A stretch of DNA of 40,141 bases from an uncultured Clostridium sp. (lineage in GTDB: Bacteria > Bacillota > Clostridia > Lachnospirales > Lachnospiraceae): positions 1-40,141 of the forward strand of contig UQFC01000013.1 of assembly GCA_900540335.1 (NCBI GenBank). Reading direction: 5' to 3'. Made by a program: the position numbers and the translations under genes. Below, piece by piece: positions 1-7,673 of this stretch. The notes under the pieces are model-generated. The model did not search any database. It worked only from the letters and a program-made list of their open reading frames with translations, and was not told the origin of the DNA. Each line of letters opens with the position of its first letter. The stretch's first letter is position 1.

Positions 1-2
1 TT

Positions 3-1202
3 ACCAGCCTGGCCATTATGCAGCTGGAAGAGAGGGGAATCCTTGATCTTGATGATCCGGTCAGCAACTATATCCCCGAATTTACTAACAAAAATCAGGA
101 TACCATTACGATCCGGCACCTTTTAAGTCATGCAGGAGGATTTTTCCCTCTTCCCAGAATTTTAGTCAATCAGGTTGCCGAAACGCTGGGGCTTGACGAG
201 TCAGTGACAGGTGATTTTGCCTATCATGACGGATTGGCCCGGGAGGGAATCCGCCTGATTGCCAAACGTCTGGATGAACAGACAAAGGAACACGGTTTAA
301 ACGGAAGACCAGGAGAGTATCTGAGCTATTGTAATGATGGCTTTTGCCTTTTATCCGACATCATCCGGAGATACGGCGGTGGACCGTCCTTTGCCGATTA
401 TCTTATCAAAAACATCCTGAACCCCCTTCATATGGACAGAAGTTTTTGTGATTTTATCCGCCCCAGCCTCGACGAAAATGCCGCCACCCTTTATAAAAAG
501 ACGGACAACACCATGATCGGTCATAGAAACTACCATGATAACGCCCTGGTTTTAAACGGAAGCGGCGCAATGAAATCTACCTTAAATGATTTGAAAAAAT
601 ACCTTCACATGTACCTGAACCTGGGCCGAACAGCAGACGGCAGCAGAATCCTGAGCCAGTACCGCGTCCGTGAAATGTGCAAGCCCCGCCAGCCCTATAA
701 TGGAAACGGCGCTTACGGGTACGGGTTATCCATGAAGCAGATGGATGATTTGACCATCATTGAGCATGGAGGCTCGCTTCCCGGTGTTTCTTCCCATATT
801 GCATGGTCCTATGAAGCAGATGCAGGAGTAATTGTTCTGTGCAATACCTCCGGCGTTCCGGTCGGCCTGATCTCGGATGGACTGATGAAGGTTTATAACG
901 GAAAAAGTCCTCTTGAAAAAAGAGATACCTGGCAGGAGACTCCCTGGAGCGAGGAGACCAGGAATGCTGCAGCAGGCACCTATCTTTCTGGCGAGGTAGT
1001 CACCGTAAAGCTGTATTTGAAGGAGGACGGTTCTGTCGGACTTACGGAGAATGGAACAGAAAAACCGTTGATTACCGTCAATCCCTGCGCCGCCCTTGTA
1101 CGAAATCCCTGTTCTGATTTATTTCTTCGATTGATCAGCGATGAAGAGAGGGGTATTTTTGCCATTGCATACGGAAGCCGTATGATTCCCAGAATCCAGT
1201 AA
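3..1202 (+). CDS. Serine hydrolase of the beta-lactamase (class C / PBP) family, 5' end missing
   Basis: The reading frame is open from the window edge, so the true start lies upstream; the first in-frame ATG, at 18, is internal. The start of the visible protein resembles the region just after the catalytic Ser-x-x-Lys of class C enzymes (hydrophobic helix, then LEERGILDLDDPVSNYIPEF), so the nucleophile is outside the window. Visible motifs are HLLSHAGG, a Tyr-Cys-Asn triplet (codons from 327) matching the second YxN motif, and His-Gly-Gly-Ser (from 765) matching the KTG/HxG motif. These proteins hydrolyse beta-lactams, peptides or esters; the substrate cannot be read here. The C-terminal 100 residues form an extra domain, as in many beta-lactamase-related proteins. 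The gene converges on the decarboxylase gene and ends at a shared hairpin. Confidence 0.85.
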   Translation, partial: TSLAIMQLEERGILDLDDPVSNYIPEFTNKNQDTITIRHLLSHAGGFFPLPRILVNQVAETLGLDESVTGDFAYHDGLAREGIRLIAKRLDEQTKEHGLNGRPGEYLSYCNDGFCLLSDIIRRYGGGPSFADYLIKNILNPLHMDRSFCDFIRPSLDENAATLYKKTDNTMIGHRNYHDNALVLNGSGAMKSTLNDLKKYLHMYLNLGRTADGSRILSQYRVREMCKPRQPYNGNGAYGYGLSMKQMDDLTIIEHGGSLPGVSSHIAWSYEADAGVIVLCNTSGVPVGLISDGLMKVYNGKSPLEKRDTWQETPWSEETRNAAAGTYLSGEVVTVKLYLKEDGSVGLTENGTEKPLITVNPCAALVRNPCSDLFLRLISDEERGIFAIAYGSRMIPRIQ

Positions 1203-1219
1203 AAACTCAGGAAGCTGAT

Positions 1220-1260
1220 TTCAACTTTCCCATTAAAAAATGATAAATGGGAAAGTTGAA
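1220..1260. terminator. Hairpin between convergent genes, probable bidirectional terminator
   Basis: Two perfect 15-nt arms (1220-1234 and 1246-1260) flank an 11-nt A-rich loop. It sits between the stop of the serine hydrolase gene and the stop of the minus-strand decarboxylase gene, 7 nt from the latter. The U-run is modest on both sides, so strength is uncertain, but the position and perfect stem fit termination of both genes. Confidence 0.7.
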
Positions 1261-1267
1261 CAGGTTC

Positions 1268-2686
1268 TTATAAAAGACTTTTTCCAAACGTATCAAGCAG
1301 ACGAATCGTCTCGTCAATATCTTCTTTTTTCGCTTCCGGATGGAGAGTACACATACGCAAAACTGTTTTTCCATTTAAAACAGTAGTAAATACTGCTGCA
1401 TATCCGCTTTCCAGTATTTTTTTTGATATGTTTTCATTGAAAAGATTTAATTCCTCTTCAGAATATCCCTTTGGTGCATAACGGAAATTCACCATAGCCA
1501 GCTGGGCGGGAGAAATGATTTCCCAGTCCGGAAGAACCCGCAGTGCTTCCTCTGCCCAGTTTGCCAGCTGGAATCCGTGTTCAATTGCACTGCCTATCAA
1601 ATCCGTTCCCAGAATCTGCAGAGTAAGCCAGAGCTTTAAACCGCGCGCCGGTCTTGTAAGCTCCATTCCAAGATCCCAGGTATTCAGATTTTCAGAATCA
1701 CCTTCTATATCCTTCAAATATTCAGGATTAACGTGAAAGCTGTGAAATAAATGCTCCACTTGATTAACAAGAACCATGGCACATCCATACGTCTGATAAA
1801 GCCACTTGTGAGCATCCCAGCTGATGCTGTCTGCCAGCTGGGTACCGTCAAGAAGATGCTTGTACCTGGGACTCAGCAAAACAGAAGCCCCGTACGCTCC
1901 GTCAATGTGGAACCACATCTGATATTTTTTTGAAATTTCCGACAGTCTTTTAAACGGATCAATGCTTCCTGTATTTGTAGTTCCGGCAGTTCCGATAATA
2001 ACAAAGGGAATCAGTCCATCCTCTTTATCTTTTATAATCTGCTCTTCCAAAAGCTCTGTATTGATAGTAAAATCGCTCAGGCAGGGGATTTTCCTGATAC
2101 GGGTATTGGGAATTCCGATGATTCGAAGTCCTTTTGCAACAGAACTGTGTGTCTGTTCGGAAATATAGGCAACCCCGAGGTGCAGTGTCTCGTCGTTTAA
2201 TTTATAATCTCTGGCAGCCGTAAGAGCCGTGATATTTGCCATGGAGCCGCCGCTTACGAAGACTCCTCCTGACTGATTTCCGAATCCAGCCTGTTCACAA
2301 AACCATTTTAATAATTTCTGTTCAATACAATTTACCATAGGCGCAAGCTTGCTTCCGCCTGCGTGAATATTATAAGCCGAGGTCATAATATCTCCCAGCC
2401 AGGAAATCGAGGAGGCAGGACCGGGAACAAAGCCAAAGAAACGCGGATGATTGGAATCCCCCCGATAACGGTAAACCTCCTCCATCATTTCTTCTACAAC
2501 CTCCTTGGCAGGACGTCCGTCACGGGAAATCTCCAGAGCTTTGACCTTTTCCATCTGACCGTCCGGCACCTCCCAGATGACCTGCTGCGTATGGATATTG
2601 TGTTTATCAAGACAGAAATTATGAACAAAATGCTTGATTTCTGTTTCCAGCTGAGAACTGTTTAAAATATTTTCACTATTTAACAT
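1268..2686 (-). CDS. tdc: PLP-dependent aromatic amino acid decarboxylase, tryptophan decarboxylase-like
   Basis: Group II PLP-dependent decarboxylase (Pfam Pyridoxal_deC), 472 aa, cytoplasmic. It converts an aromatic amino acid to the amine plus CO2. Visible family features: GGSMANITAL (phosphate contact), HIDGAYGASVLL (Asp that pairs with the PLP ring nitrogen), and SWDAHKWLYQTYG with Lys294 as the Schiff-base lysine. From memory the sequence follows the R. gnavus tryptophan decarboxylase closely through most of its length (for example NHPRFF-FVPGPASS and SAYNIHAGGSKLAPMV), so tryptamine, and probably phenethylamine or tyramine, are likely products. The frame is open to 2752, but the ATG at 2686 is chosen because AGAAAGGG lies about 9 nt upstream and the homologue begins nearby. 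It is divergent from a LysR-type regulator, its probable controller. Confidence 0.9.
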   Translation of the reverse strand: MLNSENILNSSQLETEIKHFVHNFCLDKHNIHTQQVIWEVPDGQMEKVKALEISRDGRPAKEVVEEMMEEVYRYRGDSNHPRFFGFVPGPASSISWLGDIMTSAYNIHAGGSKLAPMVNCIEQKLLKWFCEQAGFGNQSGGVFVSGGSMANITALTAARDYKLNDETLHLGVAYISEQTHSSVAKGLRIIGIPNTRIRKIPCLSDFTINTELLEEQIIKDKEDGLIPFVIIGTAGTTNTGSIDPFKRLSEISKKYQMWFHIDGAYGASVLLSPRYKHLLDGTQLADSISWDAHKWLYQTYGCAMVLVNQVEHLFHSFHVNPEYLKDIEGDSENLNTWDLGMELTRPARGLKLWLTLQILGTDLIGSAIEHGFQLANWAEEALRVLPDWEIISPAQLAMVNFRYAPKGYSEEELNLFNENISKKILESGYAAVFTTVLNGKTVLRMCTLHPEAKKEDIDETIRLLDTFGKSLL

Positions 2687-2733
2687 ATCTGTAAACCCTT
2701 TCTGCGTTCTGTCTATTGATGTTTTTGCAGTAG

Positions 2734-2745
2734 TAGTGTACACTA
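2734..2745. promoter_or_regulatory. 12-nt perfect palindrome, candidate operator
   Basis: TAGTGTACACTA reads the same on both strands. It overlaps the proposed -10 box of the decarboxylase promoter in the 126-nt space shared with the divergent LysR-type gene. A repressor bound here would block the decarboxylase. LysR proteins usually bind T-N11-A sites further upstream, so another regulator is also possible. Confidence 0.4.
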
Positions 2746-2763
2746 AAATCATCTATTTGTTAA
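2735..2763 (-). promoter_or_regulatory. Candidate promoter of the decarboxylase gene
   Basis: On the minus strand TTAACA (2758-2763) is followed after exactly 17 nt by TACACT (2735-2740). Transcription would start near 2728, about 42 nt before the chosen ATG. The -10 box lies inside a 12-nt palindrome. Confidence 0.5.
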
Positions 2764-2812
2764 ATTTATAAATCTTATAATATATATGAAAAAATTTGAT
2801 AAGGGAGATTAT

Positions 2813-3718
2813 ATGGAAATTCGCAACATCACTACTTTTTTAAAAGTAGCTGCAACCCAGAATTTTTCAAAGGCGGCAGAGCAGTTAGGATACTCTCAAT
2901 CCGCTGTAACCATACAGATTCAGCAATTGGAACGAGAGCTGCAGACGCAGCTGTTTGAGCGTATCGGAAAACGGGTGTATCTGACAAAAAGCGGTGAGGA
3001 CTTTGTCGCCTATGCCAATCAGATTATGAATGCGGTAGAGCAGGCGGCAGCATTTTCCGGTGAAAAAAACACGCTAAAAGGAAAGCTTCGAATCGGAGGT
3101 GTGGAATCTGTCTGTACCACCTTGATTCCGGAGCTGATCCTTGAACTGCACGAAGCTTTTCCGGAAATAGAACTGGTTATCCGTTCCGGGACAACCGATG
3201 AATTGATAGAACTTGCCAAAAGAAATGAGCTTGATTTTGTTTTTACCCTGGATAAAAAATTAAATCATCCGGAATGGATCTGCGCCTCTCAGACTGCGGA
3301 GGAGATTATTTTTGCAGCGCCGAAAAAACAGAATTTTCCCGCAATGTCCATCGAAGAGCTGGTACAAAAACCCTTTATTCTGACGGAGCGCGGAGCTGCC
3401 TACCGATATGAGCTGGAACAGCTGCTTGCGGAACAGGAGCTTCGGATTGAACCGATTCTGGAAATCGGAAATACAGAAACCATTATTAAATTACTGAAAA
3501 GAGGAATGGGATATTCTTTTTTGCCGAAATGTACGGTACGGCAGGAATTAGAAAACGAAGAGCTGGTTCAAATTCAGACAGATTTTCCGGTTGTGAAAAT
3601 GTATTGCCAATTGCTTTATCACAAAAACAAATGGCTCACACCACAGATGAACGCATTTATCCAGCTGGTGAAAAAAACCGGAACAAATCCATTTACGATC
3701 TGTCCCGGTTCCTTTTGA
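2813..3718 (+). CDS. LysR family transcriptional regulator
   Basis: 301 aa. An N-terminal winged helix-turn-helix occupies about residues 1-60 (AEQLGYSQSAVTIQIQQLE, then LFERIGKRVYLTKSG), followed by the linker helix and a periplasmic-binding-like effector domain from about residue 90 (LRIGGVESVCTTLIPELI). The ATG at 2813 is preferred over the one at 2786 because AAGGGAG lies just upstream of it and the protein then begins in the usual LysR way (MEIRNITTFLKVA). It is transcribed away from the decarboxylase gene, the classical layout in which a LysR protein controls its divergent neighbour in response to a pathway metabolite, here perhaps an aromatic amino acid or amine. The effector is inferred only from position. 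Its stop is 4 nt from the converging symporter stop. Confidence 0.9.
   Translation: MEIRNITTFLKVAATQNFSKAAEQLGYSQSAVTIQIQQLERELQTQLFERIGKRVYLTKSGEDFVAYANQIMNAVEQAAAFSGEKNTLKGKLRIGGVESVCTTLIPELILELHEAFPEIELVIRSGTTDELIELAKRNELDFVFTLDKKLNHPEWICASQTAEEIIFAAPKKQNFPAMSIEELVQKPFILTERGAAYRYELEQLLAEQELRIEPILEIGNTETIIKLLKRGMGYSFLPKCTVRQELENEELVQIQTDFPVVKMYCQLLYHKNKWLTPQMNAFIQLVKKTGTNPFTICPGSF
3671..3710 (-). terminator. Probable intrinsic terminator of the symporter gene
   Basis: Read on the minus strand, an 8-bp stem (3703-3710 with 3676-3683, one G-U pair) with a 19-nt loop is followed directly by a run of U. It lies inside the 3' end of the convergent LysR-type gene. Confidence 0.45.
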
Positions 3719-3722
3719 TTGA

Positions 3723-5114
3723 TTACAGTTTATTTACCCGCTTCATAGCTGCCTGCACCATGCCGGTCAGGGCAAACAATGCCAGGGCGTTGGGGATAAC
3801 CATCAGGTTATTAAACATATCAGACAGTTCCCATACCAGGTCATTGGAAGCCAAGGTGCCCAGGAAAATAAAAATCAGGGCAAGGATGGTATATACCTTG
3901 GTAGCCTTTTCTCCGAAAAGATAAGCAACGTTGATCTTTCCAAAAAGATTCCATCCCAGGATGGTAGAAAAAGCAAAGAAGAACAGGGTAATTGCAATAA
4001 ATACAGCGCCAAACTGTTCTCCGAAAACCAGTCCGAAAGCAGTCTGAGTCAGGTTTGTTTTATTCACCACTTCTGTAACTGCGCCGGTATAGCCGTTTGC
4101 AAGGATTCCGTCGCTGGTATACAAAGTAGAAATTACCACCAGAGCATTTAAGGTAAGAACAACGAAGGTATCAATAAAAACACCAATCATTGCCACACAG
4201 CCCTGCTCGTGGGGGGATTTTACATTTGCCAGTGCATGGGCATGGGGAGTGGAACCCATACCGGCTTCATTGGAGAATAAGCCGCGCTTTGCACCCTGAG
4301 TCAGAGCAATCTTCAGTGCTGCGCCCACAGAACCGCCGATAATGGCCTGCGGCTGGAAGGCATACCGGAAAATCATTCCAAAGGTTGCAGGAATGTACTT
4401 GATTCTGACAGCCAGCAAAAGAAGGCTTCCCACTAAAAACAATGCCGCCATAATAGGAACAATCTTCTCTGTAACAGACGCAAGACGCTTGATTCCGCCC
4501 AGGAAAATAAAGCCGCAGATGACAACAAGAATCAGTCCCACAGTCCAGGACGGAATGCCGAAAGCTGTCTGGCAGGTAGAACCGATGGAATTCGACTGTA
4601 CCATGCAGCCAAAAAATCCCAGTGCCAGAGTAATCGCAATGGCAAAGAAACCGGCCAGAAATTTTCCAAGAGAGCCTTTAAACGCGGTTGTTATGTAATA
4701 AACAGGACCACCGTGGATATTGCCGTCGTTATCGATGATACGCGTTTCCTGGGCAAGCGTAGCCTCTGCGTAAATCGTAGCCATACCAAAAAACGCAATC
4801 ACCCACATCCAGAAAATAGCGCCCGGACCTCCGGTCAGGATTGCGCCGGAAGCACCGACAATATTACCGGTTCCCACCTGGGCAGCAATAGCAGTAGCAA
4901 GCGCCTGGAAGGAGCTCATTCCGGATTCATGCTTTTTGCCATTCAGCGTCAGATTGCCGAATACATGGCGCATTCCTTCGCCAAAGCATCGAACCTGGAT
5001 AAACCGGGTTTTGATGGAGTAGCACAGTCCGACTGCAATCAGCATAAAAAACAGAATGTAATCGGAAAGGTAGCTGTTGATTGTTTGCACGATAGGTAAC
5101 AGTGTTTCAGACAT
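3723..5114 (-). CDS. Sodium:alanine/glycine symporter, AGCS family
   Basis: 463-aa integral membrane protein with about ten hydrophobic segments. It carries the AGCS signature region AAQVGTGNIVGASGAI followed by GGPGAIFWMW, and the late segment STILGWNLFGKINVAYLFG typical of AlsT/DagA proteins. These carriers take up alanine or glycine with Na+. The glycine aptamer in its leader argues for glycine as a relevant substrate. The frame extends to 5135, but the ATG at 5114 is chosen because GAGGAGA lies about 8 nt upstream. It forms a single-gene unit with its own promoter, riboswitch and leader terminator, and converges on the LysR-type gene. Confidence 0.92.
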   Translation of the reverse strand: MSETLLPIVQTINSYLSDYILFFMLIAVGLCYSIKTRFIQVRCFGEGMRHVFGNLTLNGKKHESGMSSFQALATAIAAQVGTGNIVGASGAILTGGPGAIFWMWVIAFFGMATIYAEATLAQETRIIDNDGNIHGGPVYYITTAFKGSLGKFLAGFFAIAITLALGFFGCMVQSNSIGSTCQTAFGIPSWTVGLILVVICGFIFLGGIKRLASVTEKIVPIMAALFLVGSLLLLAVRIKYIPATFGMIFRYAFQPQAIIGGSVGAALKIALTQGAKRGLFSNEAGMGSTPHAHALANVKSPHEQGCVAMIGVFIDTFVVLTLNALVVISTLYTSDGILANGYTGAVTEVVNKTNLTQTAFGLVFGEQFGAVFIAITLFFFAFSTILGWNLFGKINVAYLFGEKATKVYTILALIFIFLGTLASNDLVWELSDMFNNLMVIPNALALFALTGMVQAAMKRVNKL

Positions 5115-5135
5115 TTTTCTTCTCCTCACATACAT

Positions 5136-5165
5136 AAAAATAGAGCAGCTGATGATAGCTGCTCT
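5136..5165 (-). terminator. Riboswitch expression platform: leader terminator
   Basis: On the minus strand a perfect 9-bp stem (5157-5165 with 5142-5150, 6-nt loop) is followed by A and then five U (5140-5136). It lies between the glycine aptamer and the symporter start, so transcription can stop in the leader. I could not identify a convincing antiterminator pairing by eye, so the direction of the switch is open. Confidence 0.85.
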
Positions 5166-5213
5166 GAAAAAACATGTAAATTGAGAAAAGGCAGTACGAA
5201 GAATCCCACTATA

Positions 5214-5320
5214 AAAGATTCTCGCCTCTGTCTCCTTTACCTGAGAGATTCAGTCCGTCAGGACCTTACACCTTCGGTACTCAATTAAGAGTTTTTCCAG
5301 AGTATTCTCCGCTTCCAGTT
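5214..5320 (-). promoter_or_regulatory. Glycine riboswitch, single aptamer
   Basis: The minus strand shows conserved glycine-aptamer (gcvT RNA) segments in order: GCGGAGAATACTCTGG (about 5312-5297), GTACCGAAGGTGTAAG (about 5281-5266), CTGAATCTCTCAGGTAAAGG (about 5252-5233) and ACAGAGGC (about 5231-5224). These are the hallmarks of this class (xCCGAAGGxGxAA, TCTCAGG, GGACAGAGGC). Only one aptamer is visible; no second copy appears in the leader before the terminator. Boundaries are approximate. It controls the symporter gene by glycine sensing. Confidence 0.92.
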
Positions 5321-5361
5321 TCCGTATTCCAGATTCAAGAAGTTTCATCGAATGCTCATAC

Positions 5362-5390
5362 AGAATATCACACAGAAAAGCATTTGTCAA
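5362..5390 (-). promoter_or_regulatory. Promoter of the riboswitch-symporter transcript
   Basis: On the minus strand a consensus TTGACA (5385-5390) is followed after 17 nt by TATTCT (5362-5367). The start near 5355 would give a leader of about 240 nt holding the aptamer and terminator. Confidence 0.75.
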
Positions 5391-5427
5391 TGAGTGGCGG
5401 ACATTGTTTTTACAATTTTTCTTTCTG

Positions 5428-5456
5428 TTGACACACTGTCATACCTGTGATATGAT
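5428..5456 (+). promoter_or_regulatory. Promoter of the SOS polymerase operon
   Basis: Consensus TTGACA (5428-5433), 17-nt spacer, TATGAT (5451-5456). The transcription start would fall near 5463, immediately before the LexA box. The promoter is back to back with the symporter promoter. Confidence 0.8.
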
Positions 5457-5463
5457 AGCAACA

Positions 5464-5477
5464 AGAACATATGTTCG
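5464..5477. promoter_or_regulatory. LexA box
   Basis: AGAACATATGTTCG contains the Gram-positive LexA (DinR) core GAAC-N4-GTTC as a perfect 12-nt palindrome at 5465-5476. It lies right at the expected transcription start of an error-prone polymerase operon, so LexA bound here would block transcription until DNA damage. Match and context together make this a strong call. Confidence 0.85.
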
Positions 5478-5576
5478 ATTCCTGTTTTGCAGTAACCCTG
5501 CTTTACGGAATCTGCTTGTGTTTATTGACAGAAGAGGGCAGGCGCTTACAGCCGTGTTCTTTAGGGAGGATGGAAA

Positions 5577-7082
5577 ATGAAGTCTCGCATCTATATTGCA
5601 TTTGATCTGAAAAGCTTCTACGCATCTGTTGAATGCCGGGAGCGAGGACTGGATCCTATGGACACAAACCTTGTAGTTGCAGATGAAAGCCGGACAGACA
5701 AAACCATCTGCCTTGCCGTGACCCCGTCTTTAAAAAGCTTCGGAATTCCCGGACGCGGACGTTTATTTGAAGTGAGACAGCGTATGACGGAGATCAATGC
5801 CGAACGGCGCTTCTGCGCACCGCAGCACAGACTGTGCGGAACTTCCTGCTTTTCCTCCGAGCTGCAGGCGAATCCGGCTCTTGCAGCCGATTTTATCACT
5901 GCACCTCCGCGTATGGCGCTCTACATGGAATACAGTACCAGGATTTATACCATCTACATGAAGTATGCCGCACCGGAGGATATTGTTGTATATTCCATTG
6001 ACGAGGTATTCATGGATGTGACGGATTATCTTGCCGCCTTCCATCTTACCCCTCATGCCCTTGCCGCAAAGATCATTCAGGACGTTTTCTCTGAAACCGG
6101 CATTACCGCAACTGCCGGGATCGGGACGAACCTTTTCCTCTGCAAGGCTGCAATGGATATTGTTGCAAAGCATATTCCGCCGGATGAGAATGGAGTACGC
6201 ATTGCCAGACTGGATGAAATGAGCTACCGGCGGACGCTCTGGACACACCGGCCTCTTACGGATTTCTGGCGGGTAGGACAGGGCTATGCCAGAAAGCTGA
6301 TGGAAAACGGGATGTTTACCATGGGAGATGTGGCTCTGTGCTCTGTTACCCACGAGGATCTTCTGTATACACTCTTTGGGAAAAATGCAGAACTTCTGAT
6401 TGATCATGCCTGGGGATGGGAGCCATGCACCATCAAAGATATTAAGAACTATCGCCCGGCCAGCCAAAGTCTGGGAAGCAGTCAGGTGCTTCCCTGTCCC
6501 TATTCCCCGGAGAAAGCACGGCTTGTTCTTCAGGAAATGGCCGATCTGCTTGTTCTGGATTTGACCGACAAAAGCCTTGTCACAGATCAGCTTGTTATTA
6601 CGGTAGGATATGATATTGAAAATCTGTCCGATCCGAAACGGGCCTGCAATTACCGCGGTCCGGTGGTTCTTAATCCCTATGGACGCAGGATTCCCAAACA
6701 TGCCCATGGAACTGCCAGTCTGAACCATCATACAGCCTCGGCAAGAGAAATCATGAGTGCAGCAGGAGAGCTTTTTGACCGGATTGTGAATCCTGACCTT
6801 CTGATTCGCCGTCTCTCTGTTACTGCAAACCATACCCTGCCGGAAAGCACTGCTTCCCAAAGTATCCGTTATGAACAGCTGGACCTTTTTACCGACTATG
6901 CTGACCTGGAAAACAGATATAATCAGGAGCAGGCCGCACTGAAACGGGAAAAAAAGCTGCAGAAGACTATGCTGGCCATCAAAAAGAAATACGGGCGGAA
7001 TTCCATTGTGAGGGGAATGAGTCTGGAGGAAGGCGCCACAGCCAGGGAACGAAATAAGCAGATCGGCGGCCATAAGGCCTGA
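5577..7082 (+). CDS. Y-family DNA polymerase, UmuC/UvrX-like
   Basis: 501-aa translesion polymerase of the ImpB/MucB/SamB group. The palm begins IYIAFDLKSFYASVE with catalytic Asp10, and the second acidic pair is in VVYSIDEVFMDVTDYL (Asp142, Glu143). A helix-hairpin-helix-like stretch and little-finger domain follow, including the SLGSSQVLPCPYSPEKA segment typical of Firmicute UmuC-like proteins. Near the C-terminus QLDLF (residues 434-438) matches the sliding-clamp binding motif, so it should be recruited by the DnaN clamp. The start has GGGAGG about 8 nt upstream. The LexA-controlled promoter and the downstream YolD-like gene match Bacillus YqjW-YqjX and UvrX-YolD pairs. Its expected role is error-prone bypass of DNA lesions during the SOS response. 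Confidence 0.93.
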   Translation: MKSRIYIAFDLKSFYASVECRERGLDPMDTNLVVADESRTDKTICLAVTPSLKSFGIPGRGRLFEVRQRMTEINAERRFCAPQHRLCGTSCFSSELQANPALAADFITAPPRMALYMEYSTRIYTIYMKYAAPEDIVVYSIDEVFMDVTDYLAAFHLTPHALAAKIIQDVFSETGITATAGIGTNLFLCKAAMDIVAKHIPPDENGVRIARLDEMSYRRTLWTHRPLTDFWRVGQGYARKLMENGMFTMGDVALCSVTHEDLLYTLFGKNAELLIDHAWGWEPCTIKDIKNYRPASQSLGSSQVLPCPYSPEKARLVLQEMADLLVLDLTDKSLVTDQLVITVGYDIENLSDPKRACNYRGPVVLNPYGRRIPKHAHGTASLNHHTASAREIMSAAGELFDRIVNPDLLIRRLSVTANHTLPESTASQSIRYEQLDLFTDYADLENRYNQEQAALKREKKLQKTMLAIKKKYGRNSIVRGMSLEEGATARERNKQIGGHKA

Positions 7083-7146
7083 CGATCCCTTCCTGTCCAA
7101 TTCCTGATGCCCGATCGGCCAACCAAATGAAATGGAGAGATCAAAT

Positions 7147-7539
7147 ATGTACGAGGAAATTCTTCATCTGCCACATCACACATCACCGGTAAGACCCCAT
7201 ATGCCCATGTCTGACCGGGCTGCCCAGTTTTCCCCCTTTGCCGCTTTGACCGGCTACGATGCGGCTGTGAAAGAGGCTGCCCGCCTGACAGACCGGCGTA
7301 TTGAGCTGGATGACGATGAAAAAGCGGTTCTGGATGCCAGACTGTCCCTGCTTCAGGAAAATCTCGGCCTGTCCCCGGAAGCAACCCTTACCTACTTCCG
7401 GCCCGATACACAAAAATCCGGAGGCGTCTATCTTTCTGTAACCGGAAAGGTAAAAAAAATTGATACCGTCAGCAAATGCCTGATTCTCCAGGATGGAACG
7501 AAAATCTCCGCATCTGATATCCTGAAAATCGAGTTTTAA
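7147..7539 (+). CDS. YolD-like family protein
   Basis: 130 aa, small and soluble. The segment PMSDRAAQFSPFAALTGYDAAVKEAARLT (residues about 20-48) is the hallmark of the YolD-like family. Then come an acidic region and a C-terminal half predicted to be beta-rich (KVKKIDTVSKCLILQDGTKISASDILKIEF). The ATG at 7147 is chosen because GGAGAG lies 7 nt upstream; the in-frame ATG at 7132 overlaps that ribosome binding site. It follows the Y-family polymerase gene by 64 nt and is probably in the same SOS transcript. YolD proteins are regular genetic partners of UmuC-like polymerases and are thought to act as an accessory subunit in the way UmuD' does, although they are unrelated to it; the mechanism is not settled. 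Confidence 0.88.
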   Translation: MYEEILHLPHHTSPVRPHMPMSDRAAQFSPFAALTGYDAAVKEAARLTDRRIELDDDEKAVLDARLSLLQENLGLSPEATLTYFRPDTQKSGGVYLSVTGKVKKIDTVSKCLILQDGTKISASDILKIEF

Positions 7540-7618
7540 TTCTGCCGATTTTTCATCGGAAACCTTCTGTGTTCTATTGTTTATATTTTTTAACTATTCC
7601 GAAAATATATTGTTTTAA

Positions 7619-7647
7619 TTGAGAATTTTCTATTAATATGATATAAT
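7619..7647 (+). promoter_or_regulatory. Promoter of the cytidylate-kinase-like gene
   Basis: TTGAGA (7619-7624), 17-nt spacer, TATAAT (7642-7647). The start near 7654 leaves a leader of about 20 nt before the ATG at 7674, with AAAGGAGG in between. Confidence 0.75.
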
Positions 7648-7673
7648 GTAGGTGCTCGAAAGGAGGTTTTTTT

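Noticed and set aside
5321..5361. Second glycine aptamer in tandem
   Set aside because: The space between the promoter and the aptamer is too short and lacks the conserved CCGAAGG and CTCAGG blocks.
5763..7100. Long minus-strand open frame of 445 codons
   Set aside because: It lies fully opposite the Y-family polymerase gene, has no ribosome binding site or family motif, and its composition is that expected from the antisense of a real gene.
7545..7559. Small CCGAT/ATCGG hairpin after the YolD-like gene as a terminator
   Set aside because: Only 5 bp and no U-run; too weak to call.
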